In this document: positions 5,807 through 12,138 of the stretch, piece by piece
Numbering within the stretch: the first letter of the stretch is position 1
Layout of the letters: each line of letters starts with the position of its first letter
Assembly: GCA_964504285.1 (NCBI GenBank)
Contig: CAZDDZ010000068.1
Location: 1 to 14,928, forward strand
From: Pseudoflavonifractor sp964504285
GTDB taxonomy: Bacteria; Bacillota; Clostridia; Oscillospirales; Oscillospiraceae
Reading direction: 5' to 3'
DNA: 14,928 bases
Notes under the pieces: generated by a model
Seen by the model: the letters and a program-made list of their open reading frames with translations, nothing else
Database searches by the model: none
What the model was told of the DNA's origin: nothing
Program-made: the position numbers and the translations under genes

Positions 5807-5821
5807 ATGAACATCGTTCAT
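5807..5821 (+). promoter_or_regulatory. Candidate TetR operator 2 (ATGAAC-ATC-GTTCAT)
   Basis: A perfect 6+3+6 inverted repeat has the same TGAAC-N3-GTTCA half-sites and spacing as operator 1. It lies 19 nt upstream of the start codon of the first membrane-protein gene and 5 nt before its AAAGGAG ribosome binding site. I could not find a convincing -35/-10 pair around it, so it may act on a non-consensus promoter or as a roadblock to readthrough from the TetR promoter. Confidence 0.72.
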
Positions 5822-5840
5822 ATTAAAAGGAGATTTTACT

Positions 5841-6503
5841 ATGCAAGCAATTGTCGAAACTGTATTTGACGCCGTGTATCTCGGCACGGTCATTACTCTG
5901 GGCATACTTATGCTGCGGGGCGCCACAGGCAACAGACAGATTACCATGTTCGGCCTGATGGCCGTGCTGCTTGGCTGCGGCGACGCGTTCCATCTGGTGC
6001 CACGGGCTTATGCGCTGCTGACCACGGGGCTGGAGAGCCAAGCTGCCGCACTGGGTGTGGGCAAGTTTATCACCAGCATTACCATGACGATTTTTTACGT
6101 CATCCTCTACCACGTCTGGCGCGGACGCTACCAAGTCACGGGCCGCACGGGACTGACAGTCTCCATTTATGTCTTGGCCACCATCCGCATTATCCTCTGC
6201 CTTTTCCCCCAGAACGACTGGCTTAGCTACCATCAGCCCCTGAGCTGGGGCGTTTACCGCAACCTGCCCTTTGCGCTGATGGGCATTCTTATCATCGTAG
6301 TGTTCTTTCAAGAACAACGCAAGGCAAACGACAAGGCCTTCCGCTGGATGTGGCTGGCCATTGTGCTCTCCTTCGGATTCTACATCCCCGTGGTACTTTT
6401 TGCTGAGGCCATTCCCCTCATTGGTATGCTGATGATTCCTAAGACTCTGGCCTATGTGTGGGTCGTTTGGATGGGATTCAGCGAGTTTCGCAAAAAGGCA
6501 TAA
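5841..6503 (+). CDS. Uncharacterised seven-helix integral membrane protein
   Basis: I do not recognise a family for this 220-residue protein. Hydrophobicity suggests about seven membrane helices (roughly 11-27, 34-55, 74-93, 104-125, 138-158, 168-190, 193-215) with short loops and a basic C-terminus (EFRKKA). There is no signal peptide beyond the first helix. A GDAFHLVPR motif at the second helix, with polar and charged residues in a membrane context, may mark a functional site. The start has AAAGGAG about 9 nt upstream. It is the first gene after operator 2 and is followed 6 nt later by a second membrane gene, so the two products probably act together. TetR control hints at transport or response to a small molecule, but this is inference. 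Confidence 0.8.
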   Translation: MQAIVETVFDAVYLGTVITLGILMLRGATGNRQITMFGLMAVLLGCGDAFHLVPRAYALLTTGLESQAAALGVGKFITSITMTIFYVILYHVWRGRYQVTGRTGLTVSIYVLATIRIILCLFPQNDWLSYHQPLSWGVYRNLPFALMGILIIVVFFQEQRKANDKAFRWMWLAIVLSFGFYIPVVLFAEAIPLIGMLMIPKTLAYVWVVWMGFSEFRKKA

Positions 6504-6509
6504 CCATTT

Positions 6510-6986
6510 ATGCAAAAGCTCAAGGCACTTTTTATCACCGTGGGCGCGAAACTGCCCAAGATTCCTAAGGTATGGCTGCTGCTGATTGCCGGGCTTGTCT
6601 GGCTGGCGGCGGGAATTAACATCTTTCGGCTGGGTGCTCCAGACATGGTCTCCCACTGGAAAATCCCCGTGCTTCCGCTTCTCTGCGCACTGGCCGTCTT
6701 TTTGGTATTTTTCCTCGCCATCTTCCGCCGGCTTATCGCCAAGCACACCGCGCGGGTTCTGTCCTATGAAAAGGAGCGGGTGATGGCACTCCAGTTTTTT
6801 GACAAAAAGAGCTATCTCCTCATGGCTTTTATGATAACCTTTGGCATTCTTCTGCGCTCCTCCCACCTGGTTCCACCACTGTACCTAGGCACCTTTTACG
6901 TAGGTCTGGGTGCGTCCCTTATCGGTGCGGGGGTCGGCTTTTTGCGGCAGTTTTTCAAGTGCAGATTTTTCTCAACACTAAGTTAG
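6510..6986 (+). CDS. Uncharacterised four-helix membrane protein
   Basis: This 158-residue protein, not assigned to a family, has about four hydrophobic helices (roughly 20-40, 52-75, 100-116, 122-147) with a basic stretch FRRLIAKHTARVLSYEKER between helices two and three. A basic amphipathic N-terminus (MQKLKALFITVGAKLPKIPK) precedes helix one. It begins 6 nt after the upstream membrane gene, with AAAAAGG about 11 nt before its ATG, so the two are cotranscribed and probably form a complex or act in one process. The gene ends 45 nt before a hairpin shared with the convergent ppdK gene. Confidence 0.78.
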   Translation: MQKLKALFITVGAKLPKIPKVWLLLIAGLVWLAAGINIFRLGAPDMVSHWKIPVLPLLCALAVFLVFFLAIFRRLIAKHTARVLSYEKERVMALQFFDKKSYLLMAFMITFGILLRSSHLVPPLYLGTFYVGLGASLIGAGVGFLRQFFKCRFFSTLS

Positions 6987-7031
6987 CGGGTGTTGCCCTC
7001 ACGTTAGGTAGTACCTCCTGTATAACGGCAA

Positions 7032-7062
7032 AAAGCGCCCGGTCTTGTAGACCGGGCGCTTT
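7032..7062 (-). terminator. Bidirectional terminator between ppdK and the membrane-protein genes
   Basis: A perfect 13-bp stem (7032-7044 with 7050-7062) encloses a 5-nt loop. On the minus strand it starts 13 nt after the ppdK stop and ends in TTTTT, so it mainly serves ppdK. On the plus strand the arm ends TTTCC, a weaker stop for the convergent operon. Confidence 0.88.
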
Positions 7063-7075
7063 CCTAATTGCAATT

Positions 7076-9706
7076 TTAGCGGGGGTTCTTAATGGCAGCC
7101 TGTGCGGCGGCCAGACGGGCGATGGGCACGCGGAAGGGGGAGCAGGAGACATAGTTGAGACCCACGCGGTGGCAGAACTCCACGCTGGTGGGGTCGCCGC
7201 CATGCTCGCCGCAGATACCCAGGTGAATGTTGGGGCGGGTAGCCTTGCCCTTCTGAGCGGCCATCTCAACCAGCTTGCCAACACCGTTCTGATCCAGGTG
7301 GGCAAAGGGATCAGACTCGTAAATCTTGCTCGAATAGTAGTAATCCAGGAACTTACCGGCATCGTCGCGGGAGAAGCCGAAGGTCATCTGGGTCAGGTCG
7401 TTGGTGCCGAAGGAGAAGAACTCAGCCTCCTTGGCAATCTCGTCGGCGGTGAGGGCAGCGCGGGGGATCTCGATCATGGTGCCAACCTCATACTTGATGT
7501 CCACGCCGGAATCCTTGATGATGGCGTCGGCAGTGGCGACCACCACGTCCTTGACGAACTTAAGCTCCTTGACCTCGCCCACCAGGGGGATCATGATCTG
7601 GGGCTCAACGTGGTACTTGCCGCGCTTGGTGACGGCAATAGCGGCGTTAATAACAGCCGTGGTCTGCATCTCGGCAATCTCGGGATAGGAGACGGCCAGA
7701 CGGCAGCCGCGGTGACCCATCATGGGGTTAAACTCGTGGAGGGACTCAATGACATGGTGAATCTTCTCCACGGTAACGCCCATCTCCTCGGCGAGAACCT
7801 TGATGTCCTCCTCCTTGGTGGGCAGGAACTCATGCAGGGGGGGATCCAGGTAACGGATGACGACAGGGCAGCCCTCCATAGCCTCGTACAGGCCCTCGAA
7901 ATCGCCCTGCTGATAGGGCATAATCTTGGCAAGAGCCTTCTTGCGGTCATCAATGTTGTCGGCCAGAATCATCTCGCGGACAGCCTTAATACGCTCACCC
8001 TCGAAGAACATGTGCTCGGTGCGGCACAGACCGATACCCTGGGCGCCGAAGGAGCGGGCCTGAGCGGCATCCTTGGGGGTGTCGGCGTTGGTGTAGACCT
8101 CCAGCTGGCGGTACTTGTCGGCCCAGCCCATAAGACGGCCGAAGTCGCCGTGGCCCACATCGGCAGGCACGGTGGCAATAGCTTCACCATAGATGTTGCC
8201 GGTGGAGCCGTCGATGGAAACCCAATCGCCTTCCTTATAGGTCTTGCCGGCAAGGGTAAACTGACCCTTGGCATAATCCACGGCGATGTCGCCGCAGCCG
8301 GACACGCAGCAGGTGCCCATACCGCGGGCAACCACAGCGGCGTGGCTGGTCATGCCGCCGCGAACAGTGAGGATACCCTGAGCGACCTGCATACCCTCGA
8401 TGTCCTCGGGAGAGGTCTCCAGACGAACCAGAATGACCTTCTCGCCGCGGGCGTGCCACTCCTTGGCGTCCTCGGCGGTGAATACCACCTTGCCGCAGGC
8501 AGCGCCGGGGGAGGCGGCCAGGCCCTTGCCCACAACCTCACCCTTCTTCAGGGCAGCGGGGTCAAACTGGGGATGGAGCAGAGCGTCGAGCTGCTTGGGC
8601 TCCACGCGGAGTACGGCTTCCTTCTCGGTAATCATGCCCTCGTCTACCAGATCCACGGCAATCTTCAGAGCGGCGGCAGCGGTGCGCTTGCCGTTACGGG
8701 TCTGAAGCATGTAGAGGGTGCCGTTCTCAATGGTGAACTCCATGTCCTGCATGTCCTTGTAGTGCTGCTCCAGGCGCTCGGCGGTCTCGGCAAACTGCTT
8801 GTAGACCTCGGGCATCTCCTCGGCCAGCTTGGAGATGGGGTTGGGGGTACGCACGCCGGCTACCACGTCCTCGCCCTGGGCGTTGATGAGGTACTCGCCG
8901 AACAGCGCGCGCTCGCCGGTGGCGGGGTTACGAGTAAAGGCCACGCCGGTACCGGAATTGTCGCCGGAGTTACCGAAGACCATGGACTGCACGTTGACGG
9001 CAGTGCCCCAGTCGTAGGGAATCTCGTTCATGCGGCGGTAAACGTTGGCGCGGGGGTTGTCCCAGGAACGGAACACGGCCTTGACGGCCTCCATGAGCTG
9101 GGTCTTGGGCTCGGTGGGGAACTCGACGCCCTTCTCGGTCTTGTAGAAGTTCTTAAAGAGCACCACCAGCTCCTTGAGGTCGTCGGTGGTCAGCTCGGTA
9201 TCCAGCTTAATGCCCTTCTTCTCCTTCATGGCGTCGATAATTTCCTCGAAGCGCTTCTTGGAGAGCTCCATAACCACGTCGGAGAACATCTGGATAAAGC
9301 GGCGGTAAGAGTCATAGGCAAAGCGGGGGTTATTGGTCAGGGTAGCCAGACCCTCCACCACGGTGTCGTTAAGGCCCAGGTTGAGGATGGTGTCCATCAT
9401 GCCGGGCATGGAGGCGCGAGCGCCGGAACGAACGGAGACCAGCAGGGGGTTCTTGGGATCGCCGAACTTCTTGCCGGTGATTTCCTCCAGCTTGGCCAGA
9501 TTCTCCATAACCTCGCTCTGGATGCCGTCGTTGATCTGGCGGCCATCGGTATAGTACTGGGTGCATGCCTCGGTGGAGACAGTGAAGCCCTGGGGAACGG
9601 GCATACCCAGGTTGCACATCTCGGCCAGGTTGGCACCCTTGCCGCCAAGCAGCTCCTTCATGGTGCCGTTACCCTCGGAAAACAGGTAGACATATTTATG
9701 TGCCAT
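7076..9706 (-). CDS. ppdK: Pyruvate, phosphate dikinase
   Basis: This 876-residue enzyme interconverts pyruvate + ATP + Pi and phosphoenolpyruvate + AMP + PPi. In anaerobic clostridia it often works glycolytically, using pyrophosphate in place of pyruvate kinase. Domains in order: the ATP-grasp nucleotide-binding domain (about 1-340, with GGKGANLAEM near residue 22), the swivelling phosphohistidine domain with GGMTSHAAVVARGMG, where His455 is the phosphorylated residue, and the C-terminal PEP/pyruvate barrel ending with CGEHGGDPTS, where Cys832 is the general acid. Length and residue positions agree closely with characterised clostridial PPDK. AAGGAGG lies 7 nt before the ATG. It has its own promoter (9742-9769) and terminator. 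No PPDK regulatory kinase/phosphatase gene is nearby. Confidence 0.98.
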   Translation of the reverse strand: MAHKYVYLFSEGNGTMKELLGGKGANLAEMCNLGMPVPQGFTVSTEACTQYYTDGRQINDGIQSEVMENLAKLEEITGKKFGDPKNPLLVSVRSGARASMPGMMDTILNLGLNDTVVEGLATLTNNPRFAYDSYRRFIQMFSDVVMELSKKRFEEIIDAMKEKKGIKLDTELTTDDLKELVVLFKNFYKTEKGVEFPTEPKTQLMEAVKAVFRSWDNPRANVYRRMNEIPYDWGTAVNVQSMVFGNSGDNSGTGVAFTRNPATGERALFGEYLINAQGEDVVAGVRTPNPISKLAEEMPEVYKQFAETAERLEQHYKDMQDMEFTIENGTLYMLQTRNGKRTAAAALKIAVDLVDEGMITEKEAVLRVEPKQLDALLHPQFDPAALKKGEVVGKGLAASPGAACGKVVFTAEDAKEWHARGEKVILVRLETSPEDIEGMQVAQGILTVRGGMTSHAAVVARGMGTCCVSGCGDIAVDYAKGQFTLAGKTYKEGDWVSIDGSTGNIYGEAIATVPADVGHGDFGRLMGWADKYRQLEVYTNADTPKDAAQARSFGAQGIGLCRTEHMFFEGERIKAVREMILADNIDDRKKALAKIMPYQQGDFEGLYEAMEGCPVVIRYLDPPLHEFLPTKEEDIKVLAEEMGVTVEKIHHVIESLHEFNPMMGHRGCRLAVSYPEIAEMQTTAVINAAIAVTKRGKYHVEPQIMIPLVGEVKELKFVKDVVVATADAIIKDSGVDIKYEVGTMIEIPRAALTADEIAKEAEFFSFGTNDLTQMTFGFSRDDAGKFLDYYYSSKIYESDPFAHLDQNGVGKLVEMAAQKGKATRPNIHLGICGEHGGDPTSVEFCHRVGLNYVSCSPFRVPIARLAAAQAAIKNPR

Positions 9707-9741
9707 CTATAAATTTCCTCCTTAAATATAGCGTGTCCCTT

Positions 9742-9769
9742 ATTATATCATTGTTCCGGGATTTTTCAA
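9742..9769 (-). promoter_or_regulatory. Promoter of ppdK
   Basis: On the minus strand TTGAAA (9764-9769) and TATAAT (9742-9747) are 16 bp apart, and the -10 is preceded by TG one base away (extended -10). The transcript would start near 9735, about 30 nt before the ATG. Confidence 0.82.
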
Positions 9770-9803
9770 GAACTTCTCGGCCTTCTATCCGGCTTTTTAT
9801 GAT

Positions 9804-9813
9804 TTGTTAACAA
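9804..9813. promoter_or_regulatory. Palindrome TTGTTAACAA upstream of ppdK
   Basis: A perfect 10-bp palindrome lies about 35 bp upstream of the ppdK -35 box and downstream of the cobO stop. Its half-site resembles that of the redox repressor Rex, but the 4-bp spacer found in Rex sites is absent. A regulatory role is only a possibility. No good terminator for cobO was seen in this gap. Confidence 0.25.
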
Positions 9814-9848
9814 TCTCAGGGGCTCTATGTGTCGTTTTTTGCAAATGG

Positions 9849-10361
9849 CTACCATTCAATCCCCTTTCGGGCAGGGGTGCCTTGGTCAAAGGGGTGGCGC
9901 ACCTTCTTCATCTCGGTAATATAATCGGCCCGCTGAGTCAGAACAGGGTCGGGGTCCCGGCCCGTAAGAATAATTTCCTTTTCAGTGCCCCAGCGATCCA
10001 GAAAAGCAGCAATCCGCTCGGCAGGCAGCATTCCCGTACTGACGGCAGAGCAGCACTCATCCAGCACCGCCATACCGCAGCCGTCCTCCAGGGCTTTTTC
10101 CGCCTCATCCAGCAGCCGCACCGCGTCGTTTGCCGCCGCGCTTTTTTCGGTCTCGTCCATGGCAAAGGTAAATTTCATTTGGTCCGGCAGCTCCAGCAGC
10201 GTAACTGCCGGCACTTGCCCCAGGGCCATGCGTTCCCCCGAGTCCCCTGTCTTTAAAAACTGGGCCACCACAACGCCCAGACCACGGCCCGCCGCCCGGA
10301 GCGCCAGGCCAAAGGCACAGGTGGTTTTACCCTTTCCGTCTCCGCAGTAAATGTGTATCAT
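9849..10361 (-). CDS. cobO: Corrinoid ATP:cob(I)alamin adenosyltransferase (CobO/BtuR/CobA type)
   Basis: This 170-residue cytoplasmic enzyme transfers the adenosyl group of ATP to Co(I) corrinoids to make adenosylcobalamin or its precursor. The N-terminal P-loop GDGKGKTT (7-14), the RAAGRGLGVVVAQFLKTG stretch and the LDECCSA Walker-B-like strand are family hallmarks. It is a little shorter than the usual 180-200 residues because the N-terminal helix before the P-loop strand is missing. Its ATG overlaps the stop of the nitroreductase gene by 4 nt (ATGA), indicating translational coupling. No other cobalamin biosynthesis gene is in the window, so it may act in salvage. Confidence 0.93.
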   Translation of the reverse strand: MIHIYCGDGKGKTTCAFGLALRAAGRGLGVVVAQFLKTGDSGERMALGQVPAVTLLELPDQMKFTFAMDETEKSAAANDAVRLLDEAEKALEDGCGMAVLDECCSAVSTGMLPAERIAAFLDRWGTEKEIILTGRDPDPVLTQRADYITEMKKVRHPFDQGTPARKGIEW

Positions 10362-11104
10362 TGTTTCACCGGCTCCTCATCTTCAAAATCTCGCAGATAC
10401 TCCCCCACAGAGCGGGTCATTTCCCTGGAAAAATCCGCGTTGTATTTCCGCTTGCAAAAGGCGGCAATCCAAGCGTCAAAGGGTCTGCCGTCGGTACGGC
10501 CGTCAAACATCTCCCGCAGCTCATCTGCGTCCATGGCGCGGTAGGTATTCTCGTGGACAATGTGCTTTTGCTCAAAGCGTCTGGGCTTTAATCGCTCTTT
10601 TTGCTGCGGGGTGGGATGGCCGATCACCAGCATAGCCGCCGGGAAAACCCATTGTGGAAGCTTTAGCATATGCCGGTGTACCTCGTACCCCTCCATAATA
10701 TCCCCAATATAGCAGGAGCCCAGCCCCAGGCTCTGGGCGGCCATCACCGCATTCTGGGCGGCAATGGTTGCATCCGATACCGCCAGCAGCAGATCGCCCG
10801 CCCCCGGCTGACGGGGCGCGCACCCGGCGGCGGTATAGGCGTCAAACCATTTGCGGCAGTCAGCGCAGAACACTAACACAACGGGCGCTTTGGCAATAAA
10901 GGGCTGGTGGTCGCACGAGTCGGCCAGCTTTTCCTTTAAGGTCTGGTCGGTAATGTCCAAAATGGTATAAAGCTGTTGGCATCCCGCCGTGGGAGCCTGA
11001 GCCGCGGCAGCTAAAATAAGGGACTTGTCCTCGCTGCTCACTTGCTCTTCGGTAAAGATCCGCACCGATTTCCGGTCAAAAAGGCTTTTAATAATCTCGT
11101 TCAT
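10358..11104 (-). CDS. Nitroreductase family flavoprotein
   Basis: This 248-residue protein is a predicted FMN-dependent NAD(P)H oxidoreductase of the nitroreductase superfamily. RKSVRIF (11-17) is the usual N-terminal phosphate-contacting segment, and the central IAAQNAVMAAQSLGLGSCYIGD is the family's core helix and turn near FMN. A C-terminal extension of about 60 residues (from about 180) is common in clostridial members. The start has GGGGAG about 8 nt upstream. It follows trmO by 31 nt and overlaps cobO by ATGA. That coupling raises the possibility that it reduces the Co(II) corrinoid for the adenosyltransferase (inference). It could instead be a general nitro, quinone or flavin reductase. 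Confidence 0.88.
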   Translation of the reverse strand: MNEIIKSLFDRKSVRIFTEEQVSSEDKSLILAAAAQAPTAGCQQLYTILDITDQTLKEKLADSCDHQPFIAKAPVVLVFCADCRKWFDAYTAAGCAPRQPGAGDLLLAVSDATIAAQNAVMAAQSLGLGSCYIGDIMEGYEVHRHMLKLPQWVFPAAMLVIGHPTPQQKERLKPRRFEQKHIVHENTYRAMDADELREMFDGRTDGRPFDAWIAAFCKRKYNADFSREMTRSVGEYLRDFEDEEPVKQ

Positions 11105-11135
11105 GGGCCACTCCCCTTTCGCTCTGTTTTTGTCC

Positions 11136-11831
11136 TTACCGTTCCATGGGTGAGACCGCTTGTACCGTGAGCGTCTCTCCCCCTACGGTGAATTTCACAT
11201 TATATCCCCCGAAGTCCAAGCCGTAAACCCGCTGAGGGTCATCTTGATAAGATGGCCGGGGGTCACAGGAAAGCACCCCTGTTAGGGCGCTGCGGCGCTC
11301 CTGCGGCACCTTTTCCAGCAGGTGGGCGGGAAAGTCCACCCGGAGGGGCTTCTCCGCTCCTGCCGCTGCAAAGCCGCCCAGAGCATCGGGGCGGGCATCC
11401 GCGTATGGAACATAGGGCTTAACGTCAAAAATAGGTGTGCCGTCTAACAGATCCGCGCCCGCCACATGAAGCACGCTGCCCTCCCTTGCCGTGTGCTCTA
11501 TCCCCACCAGCCGCACGCAGGAAAGTCCCATGGCGTTGGGCCTAAAGGGAGAGCGGGTTGCAAAAACGCCTAACCGTGTATTGCCACCCAGTCTGGGTGG
11601 GCGCACCGTGGGCGACCATCCCTCCCGCACCGCTTGGGAGAACTGCCAAATAAGCCAGATATGAGAAAACCCCTCCAGCCCACGTAGCGCACTCTCGTCC
11701 CGATACTCCGGTTCAAAGACCACGGTACCACGCAGCTCCTCCACAATGCCGCTCTGCCGCGGAATACCGAACTTGGTGGAAAAGTCTGTGCGGATGCGGG
11801 CAATTATTTTCATAGGTACGGTTTCCGCCAT
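11136..11831 (-). CDS. trmO: tRNA (N6-threonylcarbamoyladenosine(37)-N6)-methyltransferase TrmO
   Basis: This 231-residue protein is of the YaeB/TsaA/TrmO family, which uses S-adenosylmethionine to methylate the t6A37 base of certain tRNAs. Family motifs visible are FGIPRQSGIVEEL, LRGLEGFSHIWLIWQF, GVFATRSPFRPNAMGLS and DLLDGTPIFDVKPYVPYAD, in that order, followed by the C-terminal domain with YGLDFGGYNVKF. Length is normal. The start is set by AGGAGG 7 nt upstream of the ATG at 11829-11831; a second Met at residue 7 is less well placed. It is the first gene of a probable trmO-nitroreductase-cobO operon whose promoter lies beyond the repeat element at 11867-12051. Confidence 0.94.
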   Translation of the reverse strand: MAETVPMKIIARIRTDFSTKFGIPRQSGIVEELRGTVVFEPEYRDESALRGLEGFSHIWLIWQFSQAVREGWSPTVRPPRLGGNTRLGVFATRSPFRPNAMGLSCVRLVGIEHTAREGSVLHVAGADLLDGTPIFDVKPYVPYADARPDALGGFAAAGAEKPLRVDFPAHLLEKVPQERRSALTGVLSCDPRPSYQDDPQRVYGLDFGGYNVKFTVGGETLTVQAVSPMER

Positions 11832-11866
11832 GGGAACGCCTCCTGTTGTAACGCATTTTCTGTTTC

Positions 11867-12051
11867 TTCTAGGAACGCTCTGATTTCATCCAGTCGTGTA
11901 GATTAGCGCATGTATTTTTTGTCCGGCAAGCCGATTTTTTGCAGCCATACTGACGTATGGCAAGGAAACTTGGCGCTGCCCTGACGAAAAAAGACAAGTT
12001 TATGGGCGTTTTGATGCTTTTTAGATACGCTCTAAATCAGAGGTTTCCTAA
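11867..12051 (-). repeat. Inverted-repeat-ended element, copy 2
   Basis: This 185-bp diverged copy of the element at 4960-5125 reads in the same sense on the minus strand. Ends are TTAGGAAACCTCTGATTTA and, inverted, CTAGGAACGCTCTGATTTC. Its internal hairpin has a perfect 7-bp stem (GCCATAC-GTCA-GTATGGC as read on the minus strand, 11944-11961), longer than in copy 1 and differing at paired positions in a compensating way. It lies between a promoter (12055-12083) and trmO, so it should be transcribed as most of that operon's 5' leader. Together with the terminator and promoter beyond it, it accounts for the roughly 300-bp gap between trmO and the GH3 gene. Confidence 0.75.
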
Positions 12052-12054
12052 ATC

Positions 12055-12083
12055 ATTATACCGAGAGTTACCGAGTCTTACAA
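12055..12083 (-). promoter_or_regulatory. Promoter for the trmO-nitroreductase-cobO operon
   Basis: On the minus strand TTGTAA (12078-12083) and a perfect TATAAT (12055-12060) are separated by 17 bp. Transcription would start near 12048, at the left edge of repeat copy 2, giving a leader of about 215 nt before the trmO ATG. It sits immediately after the GH3 terminator. Confidence 0.7.
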
Positions 12084-12087
12084 GCCA

Positions 12088-12134
12088 CTAAGAGAAAAAT
12101 CAGCGTTGCAAAGCAACGCTGATTTTTCTCTTAG
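12088..12134 (-). terminator. 22-bp perfect hairpin terminator after the GH3 gene
   Basis: Two 22-nt arms (12088-12109 and 12113-12134) are exact reverse complements with a 3-nt loop. Each strand has an internal A5 on one arm and T5 on the other. The GC core with the A-tract before and T-tract after fits an intrinsic terminator in either direction. It starts 4 nt after the GH3 stop codon. Confidence 0.88.
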
Positions 12135-12138
12135 TTTT

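Noticed and set aside
5823..6866. A 347-codon minus-strand frame antisense to the membrane-protein pair
   Set aside because: The plus-strand frames have ribosome binding sites, membrane helices and tight spacing. The antisense product is a compositionally odd, His/Gln/Lys-rich sequence with no recognisable domain.
6959..9712. A 917-codon open frame on the plus strand, antisense to ppdK
   Set aside because: The minus strand encodes an intact PPDK with all catalytic residues. The antisense frame is low-complexity Gly/Leu/Val/His sequence produced by biased codons, has no family-like motif and begins inside the convergent gene's end.
9804..9813. Rex binding site
   Set aside because: Rex sites have two half-sites of this type separated by about 4 bp; here they abut, so a Rex assignment is not supported.
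10358..11104. BluB (dimethylbenzimidazole synthase)
   Set aside because: The gene is next to cobO, but the sequence looks like a general clostridial nitroreductase with a C-terminal extension, and no other lower-ligand genes are nearby.
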